This document shows, piece after piece, positions 7,409-13,960 of a stretch of DNA of 32,607 nt. The notes under the pieces are model-generated. The model ran no database searches. It was not told the DNA's origin and was given only the letters and a program-made list of their open reading frames with translations. This DNA is from an uncultured Clostridia bacterium. Lineage in GTDB: Bacteria > Bacillota > Clostridia > Oscillospirales > Ruminococcaceae. A program made the position numbers and the translations under genes. Every line of letters begins with the position of its first letter. Position 1 is the first letter of the stretch. The DNA lies in assembly GCA_945935925.1 (NCBI GenBank), contig CAMERU010000006.1, forward strand, positions 1 to 32,607. The letters are read 5' to 3'.

Positions 7409-8965
7409 ATGAAAAAATATTTAGCTTTATTTGCGGCTTCGGTATTCATTATATCATTGGCAGGCTGTTCGAACGCGGAGGTCAATACCGCGGACAGAGG
7501 CGGCTCGTCTGTCGGCGCTTCGTCGGGTGGCTCGTCGGGTGGGGCTTCGTCCGTTGGCGCTTCGGTGGAAGGAACTTCCTCAACGGCAGATTTGTCGGGC
7601 GCTTCCGCAGGTATTTCTTCCGAGGGCGGGACGGACGTTACTGCGGCGCCCGCGCCGGGAGCGGATACATCTGTTCCTGCAACGGCGGGAACTCATGCCG
7701 CCGATTCTGCCGCTTCCGTCGCGCCGACCGACCCCGGGGATACGGGAAAGGAGTTTTCTTCCTCTTCGTCGGAATATAAGCCGACCGATATAGGCGGCTT
7801 GGAATCGGGCGCGGCAGATGATATGCTCGTGATAACCGATGGAATTGAAGCTGAAGGCGAGGTAGCCGATTTTGAATACAGCGGTTTTGAGGACTTTGCC
7901 GCTGCCGCCGATGATTCCGATGTCGGCATTATTGAATGCCCCGTTGACCCCGAGATCGAGTATATTCAGCCCGGCGCGGGACTGCTGACGGGCGGCGAAT
8001 GGCGCGACAACGACCACTGGGCAGACTGGAAGGCATTGTATTCCTCGCACAGCGACTGGGCTGATTACAAGGCGGAATGGCGCGTGAATTATGACTGCCG
8101 CATAGCGGTTACGGTAACGTCGGGCGGCGCACCCGTCGAGGGCGCAAAGGTGACCTGCGACGGCGCGACCTCCGCAGTGACCGACAACCGCGGAAAGGCA
8201 TACCTTTTCTACAAGGATATAAACGGCGCGACCGCCGATATCACCGTTACCTACGGCGGCGAGAGCAAGTCCGTCGGCGGAGTTACGGGCGACGGCTCGG
8301 TAAGCGTTGAGCTGGATACAGCGGCTTCAAAGCCCGAAAAGCTTGACTTCATGATAATGTGCGACACGACGGGCTCCATGAGCGACGAGCTGTGCTATCT
8401 TCAGGCGGAGCTTATGGATATCGTCAAGAGCATTCAGCAGGCGAACTCCAACACCGACATAAGAATGAGCGTTAACTTCTACCGCGACGAGGGCGATGAA
8501 TATGTTGTGCGGGAATATCCGTTCACGGCTGACGTTGACGCGGCGGTAAGGGCGATATCCGAGCAGTACGCAACGGGCGGCGGCGATACCCCCGAGGCGG
8601 TGCACACGGCGCTTGACAGCGCGCTCAATAACCATGACTGGGACGAGGACGCCGTTAAGATAATGTTCCTTGTTCTGGACGCGCCTCCTCACAGCAGCGA
8701 TGTTCAGATAGTCGACAGCGTTCGCGGGTATATCGAGCAGGCTGCCGGGATGGGCGTGCGCATTATCCCGATAGCCTCCAGCGGCGTTGACAAGACAACG
8801 GAATATCTCCTGCGCACTATGTCCTTTGTTACGGGCGGCACCTACACCTTTCTCACCGACGACAGCGGTATCGGCGGCGGGCATATCGAGCCTACCGTCG
8901 GCGCTTACAACGTCGAGAAGCTCAACGAAATGATGATAAGAATTGTGAACGGCTATCTTGAGTGA
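7409..8965 (+). CDS. von Willebrand factor A domain lipoprotein
   Basis: This is a 518-residue surface lipoprotein. The signal peptide ends in a SLAGC lipobox (Cys20). It is followed by a long low-complexity Ser/Gly/Ala/Thr linker (about 25-135), an acidic region, then a carboxypeptidase-regulatory-like beta-sandwich (about 228-305; VTSGGAPVEGAKV, VTDNRGKAYLFYKD). The C-terminal vWA domain (about 310-515) has a MIDAS metal site: DTTGSM near residue 318, GGGDTPEAV and LDAPPH. The DTTGSM...GGDTPEAV...DAPPH pattern is that of hemicentin-type vWA domains. It probably binds a protein or polymer in a metal-dependent way at the cell surface; the ligand is unknown. ATG 7409 is preferred because of its ribosome binding site and signal peptide. 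Confidence 0.85.
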   Translation: MKKYLALFAASVFIISLAGCSNAEVNTADRGGSSVGASSGGSSGGASSVGASVEGTSSTADLSGASAGISSEGGTDVTAAPAPGADTSVPATAGTHAADSAASVAPTDPGDTGKEFSSSSSEYKPTDIGGLESGAADDMLVITDGIEAEGEVADFEYSGFEDFAAAADDSDVGIIECPVDPEIEYIQPGAGLLTGGEWRDNDHWADWKALYSSHSDWADYKAEWRVNYDCRIAVTVTSGGAPVEGAKVTCDGATSAVTDNRGKAYLFYKDINGATADITVTYGGESKSVGGVTGDGSVSVELDTAASKPEKLDFMIMCDTTGSMSDELCYLQAELMDIVKSIQQANSNTDIRMSVNFYRDEGDEYVVREYPFTADVDAAVRAISEQYATGGGDTPEAVHTALDSALNNHDWDEDAVKIMFLVLDAPPHSSDVQIVDSVRGYIEQAAGMGVRIIPIASSGVDKTTEYLLRTMSFVTGGTYTFLTDDSGIGGGHIEPTVGAYNVEKLNEMMIRIVNGYLE

Positions 8966-8974
8966 TTTTTGGTG

Positions 8975-8990
8975 TGCGGCGTTGCCTTAA
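8975..8990. repeat. Solo right-end fragment of the 180-bp TTAA element
   Basis: TGCGGCGTTGCCTTAA is identical to the last 16 bp of the full element copy at 12638-12817. It lies 9 nt after the vWA stop codon and just before that gene's terminator, apparently the remnant of an older insertion. Confidence 0.6.
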
Positions 8991-9002
8991 TAATATAGTA
9001 TT

Positions 9003-9040
9003 GCCGCGTGCCGTAACGGTGCGCGGCATTTGTATTGTTT
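9003..9040 (+). terminator. Terminator of the vWA lipoprotein gene
   Basis: GCCGCGTGCCG (9003-9013) and CGGTGCGCGGC (9017-9027) pair over 11 positions, two of them G-U, with a TAA loop, followed by ATTTGTATTGTTT. Confidence 0.75.
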
Positions 9041-9091
9041 CGCATTGTGTGTGATTATGTGTAATTTCGCGTAAATTTCTCGCAGATAATG

Positions 9092-9271
9092 TTAAGGCAG
9101 CACCGCACAATTACCGGCTAACGCCTTTGCCGCACGCTTGCTTGCATATTTTCCGTCATATCGCACAAAAACGCCTTGACGGGCGTCAGCCCGCCTGCGT
9201 CGTTTTTGTACAATCTGACGAAAAATCTGACTGCGCAATCGTACGACAATAATTATGCGGTGTTGCCTTAA
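9092..9271. mobile_element. 180-bp MITE-like element, copy A
   Basis: This 180-bp unit begins and ends with TTAA and has imperfect terminal inverted repeats of about 22 bp (TTAAGGCARCACCGCACAAT at the left). The second copy at 12638-12817 has the same length, and I count about 12 differences between them (roughly 93% identity). There is no open reading frame of note. TTAA at both ends may be a target duplication or part of the repeat. It looks like a non-autonomous transposable element or similar dispersed repeat; no transposase is in the window. Confidence 0.8.
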
Positions 9272-9434
9272 AAAACCGTATCCTTGGAGTAAAAAAGCTT
9301 TTGGGGTATCGTCAGGCTTGAAATTGTTGAAAATGTTTTGTTGATAGTGCACAGTTTCAACATATCACTTTTGGATTTTATTTTGTGAATAAGCAGAATT
9401 TCGCTCCTAAAATCAATAAATTTTGATTTTGCGG
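9272..9434. other. AT-rich intergenic sequence without identified feature
   Basis: This stretch lies between the 180-bp element and the HPr promoter. It is AT-rich with scattered A and T runs. I see no gene, no convincing terminator and no clear operator. Confidence 0.4.
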
Positions 9435-9463
9435 TTGACGTAAAAGATTTTTTTGGATATACT
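9435..9463 (+). promoter_or_regulatory. Promoter of the HPr gene
   Basis: TTGACG (9435-9440) and TATACT (9458-9463) are 17 bp apart. The implied leader of about 180 nt contains a small GC hairpin (CGTCCG-G-CGGACG, about 9589-9601), the only strong structure before the gene. Confidence 0.8.
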
Positions 9464-9648
9464 AATATCAAGAGATAAACAGAAAATGTTTACTCCTTAT
9501 ACAGATAACAGACAACAAACAGACGATGTGTTAAACAGAAGAAAAGACACAGCTGCGGGATATAAAGCCCGGCACAGATCCGTCCGGCGGACGCCGGTGT
9601 TATCAAACGAGCAAAACATTATAAGTATATTAATGGAGGTTATGAACT

Positions 9649-9912
9649 ATGTGCATGAAAGACATTGAAGTGAAAAATCAGGTAGGTTTACACGCAAGAC
9701 CCGCTACATTCTTCATCCAGAAGGCTAACGAGTACAAGTCTTCTATCTGGGTAGAGAAGGAAGAGCGCAGAGTTAACGCTAAGTCTCTGCTCGGTATCCT
9801 CTCCCTCGGCATTGTTGGCGGCGCAAAGATCCGCATCATCGCTGACGGCTCCGATGAGCAGCTGGCTGTTGACGGCCTTGTAAAGCTGGTTGAGAGCGGT
9901 TTCGCTGAGTAA
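9649..9912 (+). CDS. ptsH: HPr family phosphocarrier protein
   Basis: This 87-residue protein is full length for HPr. The active-site motif GLHARPA carries His15, which accepts phosphate from enzyme I. The second motif NAKSLLGILSLG carries Ser46, the regulatory site for HPr kinase in Gram-positive bacteria. Both key residues are present, so it could act in PTS sugar transport and in carbon catabolite control; it is not a Crh-type protein lacking His15. GGAGG (9635-9639) supports ATG 9649 (MCMKDIEV); ATG 9655 is an alternative two codons in. It is transcribed alone; enzyme I is not in the window. If it is a second HPr paralogue rather than the main ptsH, this sequence cannot show it. Confidence 0.9.
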   Translation: MCMKDIEVKNQVGLHARPATFFIQKANEYKSSIWVEKEERRVNAKSLLGILSLGIVGGAKIRIIADGSDEQLAVDGLVKLVESGFAE

Positions 9913-9979
9913 TTTCGGATCGATAAAGACGGCGGATATCCGTTGAGATCATACTGCCGCAGAATAATATGGATTTTCG

Positions 9980-10014
9980 GGCAGAAACGTGCTGTTTCTG
10001 CCTTTCTTGTTTTT
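9980..10014 (+). terminator. Terminator of the HPr gene
   Basis: GGCAGAAAC (9980-9988) and GTTTCTGCC (9994-10002) form a perfect 9-bp stem, followed by TTTCTTGTTTTT. It ends only 2 nt before the ribosome binding site of the next gene. Confidence 0.9.
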
Positions 10015-10029
10015 ACGGAGATGTATAAA

Positions 10030-10710
10030 ATGAAAGCATTGGTCATTTCCCTTGCCGCGGCTCTTGCGCTTTTGTTTTCGGGCTGTACCGCAGCAATTCC
10101 CGATGGCTATAACGCGGTTAAGTCCGCCAAGGAAAAATACGAAGCCCTCGACAGCGCGCGCGTCGTTATGGAGGACATCTCGACGGGCGAACAGCTTATG
10201 GAGTTCTCGTTTTATATCAACGGTAAGGACGAGATGGTGCTGAGCTACTCGGGCGGCGGAGAGTACGCTTACAGCGACGGCGCGGAGTTCTTCTACAAAA
10301 CGGCTGACGCGGAGGAATGGGAGATAATCGGTCCGGGCGACGAGGGGTATATTTACAACATCTACAACCGCGAATACCGCTATCCCTATGCCCGCGGGAG
10401 CATTTTCTTCCTCGACGGGACGTCGGTCGAAAGCGCGGCAGTCATCGGCGGGCAGGACGGGCCGCTGACGGTGACGTATGTGTATGACCCCGAAAGGCTC
10501 AACGCAAACGCCGCGTCTGTCCTCGAAAACGTGAGCAGCTTTTCCTCGCTGACCGTTACATACAGCATTGACGCCGAGGGATATATCACCGAATTTACCG
10601 AAAAGGGCAGAGTGACCGACAGCGAGGGCGCGGAAAGCGACGTTGATATCCGCATTTCGGTTTACGATATCAACAGCATAACCGATATTCCCCGCCCCGA
10701 GATAGAGTGA
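10030..10710 (+). CDS. Small lipoprotein of unknown function
   Basis: This 226-residue protein starts with a lipoprotein signal peptide (MKALVISLAAALALL, then the lipobox FSGC with the cysteine at about residue 19). The rest is a mainly beta-strand, acidic domain rich in Tyr, Ser, Glu and Asp with repeated short strands (VVMEDISTGEQLMEFSFYI; SLTVTYSIDAEGYITEFTE). The pattern recalls lipoproteins that fold like LolA/LppX, but I do not recognise a family and assign no function. GGAG (10017-10020) favours ATG 10030 over the in-frame ATG 10021. It sits directly behind the HPr terminator. A candidate promoter (TTGAGA 9943-9948, TATAAT-like TAATAT 9965-9970) lies before that terminator, so expression may depend on read-through. 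Confidence 0.65.
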   Translation: MKALVISLAAALALLFSGCTAAIPDGYNAVKSAKEKYEALDSARVVMEDISTGEQLMEFSFYINGKDEMVLSYSGGGEYAYSDGAEFFYKTADAEEWEIIGPGDEGYIYNIYNREYRYPYARGSIFFLDGTSVESAAVIGGQDGPLTVTYVYDPERLNANAASVLENVSSFSSLTVTYSIDAEGYITEFTEKGRVTDSEGAESDVDIRISVYDINSITDIPRPEIE

Positions 10711-10764
10711 TTTAACACATATTTCCCCTTTTTGTGATAAAAAACTGAAAATATCACATAAATT

Positions 10765-10815
10765 ATTACAAAACGGTTACAAAAGGTTGCAAAATGATTA
10801 CATATATGATATAAT
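10765..10815 (+). promoter_or_regulatory. Promoter with WalR(YycF)-like boxes before the M23 peptidase gene
   Basis: TTGCAA (10787-10792) and TATAAT (10810-10815) are 17 bp apart. Over and upstream of the -35 are four half-sites at 10765-10770, 10776-10781, 10786-10791 and 10797-10802. On the minus strand they read TGTAAT-N5-TGCAAC and TGTAAC-N5-TGTAAT. The second pair matches the WalR consensus TGTWAH-N5-TGTWAH exactly; the first has one mismatch. WalR controls cell-wall hydrolases in Bacillus and Staphylococcus, which fits the downstream gene. Confidence 0.7.
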
Positions 10816-10868
10816 GACAACAGTAATTTAAAACAGCACAGTATAATTTTAGCTTCACAGGAGAAAAT

Positions 10869-12641
10869 ATGGTTTCCGAAAAAGAAAGGATATTGTCCCC
10901 GCAGGGCAATTCACATAACAGCAACAGCGAGAGCCTTTTCGACAGGATAAGCGATCTCGGTATGTACTTCTTTATTACGCTTATGACGGCGGCAGGATTT
11001 GTCGGCGGGCTTTTTGTGCGCCTTTTCACCATGGCGGGAGGTCTGCTTGCAAGGCTCGGCAGGCGCATTGCGAAGCTGTTCGGGCGGTACGGCGCGATAC
11101 TTGCTCGGCCTTTTATAAGGTACTTTAAGGCGATAAGAATGGGCGCAAAGGAGATCTCGGGCGCGGCGCGGGAGAAAGGCGTGCCCGGCGGCATGGCGGC
11201 TTTTTTCCGTGTTTTCGGGAGGATAGTTTTCGGAAAGCGCGGTCTTGCGGTAACGGTCTGCAATTACGCGCTGCCGATAGTCAGCTGCGTTTTCCTGTTT
11301 AATATAGTAAGCTACGCTAACTCCATGACCTACGCGCTGAAGCTCACGGTAAACGGCGATCTTATCGGCTATATTAACGACGAAACGGTTTTCACCTCGG
11401 CGGAGAAGATCGTTCAGCAGAGAATAAACTACATGGACAGCAATACGGAGGTCGTTACCTTCGAGCCCTCATACGAGCTTGAAATGGTGGGCTACGGCTC
11501 GACGCTCACGCAGTATCAGCTTGCGGATAAGCTGCTGTCCTCGCTTGACACACAGATAGAGCAGGGCTACGGAATGTACATAGGAAACTCGTTCTACGGC
11601 TGCCTTTCGGATATAACAAGGGTAGAGGAAACGCTGGAGTCGCTGCTTGACGTTTACAGAACGGGTGACCCGAGCGAAACCGTTCAGTTTGAAACGCCGA
11701 TAACCTTCGAGCCGGGACTTTACCTCACCGAAAGCTTTGTCAGCGAGCGCTCCATAATAAATCAGATAACCTCGAAAAACAAGGTCGCGGCGTATTACAC
11801 CGCAGTCGAGGGCGATTCCCCGATAGGGATATGCACTAAGCTTGACATGACCTACGAGGAGCTTGCGGCGCTGAACCCCGGTTTTTCCGAGGAAACGGCA
11901 ATATTTGTCGGCGACAAGTTCCTTATAAATCAGGAGGAGCCTTTCCTTTCGGTATCCGTTACAAGGCTTGAAAAATACGAGGAGTACACCCCGTTTGAAA
12001 CCGTCTACTACGACGACAACACCCGCTACACGGGCGCGTCGGTGATCACGCAGAACGGCGAAAAGGGTGTCGACGCGGTGACCGCGAACGTTTCCTATGT
12101 AAACGGCGTCGAGGTGCGCAGGAAGATCCTGTCGAGGGTGACGGTAAAGGAGCCCGTTGAGCAGATGATAGCGCTCGGCACGAAGGAGCGCCCCATCGGC
12201 GCGGTGGTTCAGCAGAACGTTGAAGCGGGGCTGATGTACTGGCCTGTCGGCGGCTACGACGGCGGCGCGATAAGCGAAACGATGTACGGCTACGGCGGCT
12301 ATTACGGCCACAGCGGCGTTGATATAGCGGCGCCCTACGGAACGCCGATAATCGCGGCGGAGTCGGGCACGGTCGTTCTGTCGCAGTGGTACTACGGCTA
12401 CGGCTACTGCATTATGATACAGCACGCAAGCGGCTTAAAGACCGTTTACGGGCACTGCAGCGCGCTTCATGTAAAGGTGGGCGAATATGTAACGCAGGGT
12501 CAGGTCATTGCCGACGTCGGCGCGACGGGTCAGGCGACGGGCAATCATCTCCATTTTGAGGTGAGAGTAAACAACAACCCCGTATATCCGCTGTCCTATC
12601 TCCCGTGGCACAAGCGTCAGCCGGGCTGTGTTGAGTATTAA
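10869..12641 (+). CDS. Membrane-anchored M23 peptidase with LysM and G5 domains
   Basis: This is a 590-residue cell-wall hydrolase. The N-terminus has two hydrophobic stretches (about 32-60 and 128-148) around a basic region, placing the rest outside the membrane. A LysM domain follows (about 306-355; YYTAVEGDSPIGICTKLDMT), then a G5 domain (about 358-439), both of which bind cell-wall glycans. The C-terminal M23 domain (about 478-575) has the zinc and catalytic motifs HSGVD and GNHLHFE plus YGHCS. It should cleave peptidoglycan cross-bridges or stem peptides. AGGAG precedes ATG 10869. The promoter carries WalR-like boxes. The stop codon TAA (12639-12641) lies within the TTAA that begins a 180-bp repeat element, so the native end may once have differed. 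Confidence 0.9.
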   Translation: MVSEKERILSPQGNSHNSNSESLFDRISDLGMYFFITLMTAAGFVGGLFVRLFTMAGGLLARLGRRIAKLFGRYGAILARPFIRYFKAIRMGAKEISGAAREKGVPGGMAAFFRVFGRIVFGKRGLAVTVCNYALPIVSCVFLFNIVSYANSMTYALKLTVNGDLIGYINDETVFTSAEKIVQQRINYMDSNTEVVTFEPSYELEMVGYGSTLTQYQLADKLLSSLDTQIEQGYGMYIGNSFYGCLSDITRVEETLESLLDVYRTGDPSETVQFETPITFEPGLYLTESFVSERSIINQITSKNKVAAYYTAVEGDSPIGICTKLDMTYEELAALNPGFSEETAIFVGDKFLINQEEPFLSVSVTRLEKYEEYTPFETVYYDDNTRYTGASVITQNGEKGVDAVTANVSYVNGVEVRRKILSRVTVKEPVEQMIALGTKERPIGAVVQQNVEAGLMYWPVGGYDGGAISETMYGYGGYYGHSGVDIAAPYGTPIIAAESGTVVLSQWYYGYGYCIMIQHASGLKTVYGHCSALHVKVGEYVTQGQVIADVGATGQATGNHLHFEVRVNNNPVYPLSYLPWHKRQPGCVEY

Positions 12642-12817
12642 GGCAACACCGCACAATTAACGGCTAACGCCTTTTCCGTCCGCTTGCTTGCATCTTTTCC
12701 GTCATATCGCACAAAATCGACTTGACGGGCGTCAGCCCGCCTGCGTCGCTTTTGTACAATCTGACGAAAAATCTGACTGCGCAATCGAACGAAAATAATT
12801 ATGCGGCGTTGCCTTAA
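12638..12817. mobile_element. 180-bp MITE-like element, copy B
   Basis: This is the same length as copy A (9092-9271) with about 12 differences. It is bounded by TTAA and imperfect inverted repeats of about 22 bp. It begins inside the last codons of the M23 gene, whose TAA stop is part of the terminal TTAA, and ends 6 nt before that gene's terminator hairpin. It therefore lies between stop codon and terminator. Confidence 0.8.
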
Positions 12818-12823
12818 GTCATA

Positions 12824-12860
12824 TCCGCGCTCGGAAACGGGCGCGGATTTTTCTGTTTAT
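12824..12860 (+). terminator. Terminator of the M23 peptidase gene
   Basis: TCCGCGC (12824-12830) and GCGCGGA (12841-12847) form the stem, followed by TTTTTCTGTTTAT. It is separated from the stop codon by the 180-bp element. Confidence 0.75.
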
Positions 12861-12861
12861 A

Positions 12862-12890
12862 TTGACGAATGGGGATAAATAGGGTATAAT
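12862..12890 (+). promoter_or_regulatory. Promoter of the GT2 glycosyltransferase gene
   Basis: TTGACG (12862-12867) and TATAAT (12885-12890) are 17 bp apart, directly after the M23 terminator, giving a leader of about 35 nt. Confidence 0.85.
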
Positions 12891-12933
12891 AATAGCATAT
12901 CCTACAAAACGGTCACAGGAAAGGCGGCTTTTC

Positions 12934-13917
12934 ATGGCACCAAGGCTAATTATCGTTATTCCGTGTTACAACGAGCAGGAAGTGCTCCCGATAACCTCGG
13001 AGCTGTTCCTCAATAAAATATTACAGCTTTCCTCCGAGGGCAAGATATCGGAGGACAGCCGCGTTATGTTTGTCAACGACGGCAGCAGGGACAGAACATG
13101 GGAGATAATCTGTTCCCTTGCCGAAAAGGACGAGCACTTCATCGGCATATCGCAGTCGCGCAACCGCGGGCATCAGAACGCCGTTCTCGCGGGGCTTATG
13201 GAGGCAAAGGACAACTGCGACATCACAATAAGCATTGACTGCGACGGGCAGGACGACATAAATGCGATGGACAAGATGGTGGACGAATATCTCGGGGGCT
13301 GCGAGGTGGTATATGGTGTGCGGTCGAAGCGTGACACGGACACGTTCTTCAAGCGGTTCACCGCCGAAAGCTTTTACAAGCTGATGAACGCCATGGGCGC
13401 GGAGGTGGTCTTTAACCACGCGGACTACCGCCTTATCAGCAACCGCGTTCTGCGCGAGCTTGCGAATTTTAAGGAGGTCAACATTTTCCTGCGCGGAATG
13501 GTGCCGCTTGTCGGCTTCAAGAGCACCAGCGTAAGCTATGAGCGGCATGAGCGCATTGCGGGTAAGAGCCACTACCCCCTCGGGAAAATGCTCGCGCTCG
13601 CGTTCGACGGCATAACCAGCCTTTCTGTCAAGCCGATAAGGATAATCACGGGCTTCGGCATATTTGTCGCAGTGCTGAGCTTTCTCGGAATAATATGGGC
13701 GATCGTCATGGCAATTCTCGGGCAGACGATATCGGGCTGGGCTTCCACGATATGCATAATCTGCTTTGTGAGCGGCATTCAGCTTATTTCCGTAGGCGTT
13801 ATCGGCGAATATATCGGCAAGATATACATGGAGGTAAAGCACCGCCCGCGGTATATAATCAGCGAGAGGACAAAGGGCGCCGAATTTGACGCCAAAAGCT
13901 CCGATAACGACGAATAA
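12934..13917 (+). CDS. GT2 family glycosyltransferase, polyprenyl-phosphate type (GtrB/DPM1-like)
   Basis: This 327-residue membrane enzyme transfers a sugar from a nucleotide donor to a polyprenyl phosphate carrier at the inner face of the membrane. The N-terminal GT-A domain shows IIVIPCYNEQEVLP, FVNDGSRD and the metal-binding ISIDCDGQDD (about 100-108), with QSRNRGHQNAVLAG between. Two transmembrane segments (about 233-255 and 265-290) near the C-terminus match bactoprenol glucosyltransferases of the GtrB/YkcC group. The sugar and final product are unknown; wall teichoic acid, lipoteichoic acid or capsule decoration are possible. AAAGG precedes ATG 12934. It is a single-gene unit sharing a convergent terminator with the deacetylase. 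Confidence 0.85.
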   Translation: MAPRLIIVIPCYNEQEVLPITSELFLNKILQLSSEGKISEDSRVMFVNDGSRDRTWEIICSLAEKDEHFIGISQSRNRGHQNAVLAGLMEAKDNCDITISIDCDGQDDINAMDKMVDEYLGGCEVVYGVRSKRDTDTFFKRFTAESFYKLMNAMGAEVVFNHADYRLISNRVLRELANFKEVNIFLRGMVPLVGFKSTSVSYERHERIAGKSHYPLGKMLALAFDGITSLSVKPIRIITGFGIFVAVLSFLGIIWAIVMAILGQTISGWASTICIICFVSGIQLISVGVIGEYIGKIYMEVKHRPRYIISERTKGAEFDAKSSDNDE

Positions 13918-13960
13918 ATTTACCCCGCGCAGTAAATTTTGCGCGGGGCTCGTTTATTTA
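13918..13960. terminator. Bidirectional terminator between GT2 and deacetylase genes
   Basis: CCCCGCGC (13923-13930) and GCGCGGGG (13941-13948) form a strong stem. The plus side continues CTCGTTTATTT and the minus side TAAATTTATT, so it can serve both convergent genes. Confidence 0.75.

Noticed and set aside
9453-9668. A 71-codon frame in the HPr leader
   Set aside because: Its start overlaps the HPr promoter -10, so it would not be on the transcript from the beginning. No ribosome binding site precedes internal ATG codons.
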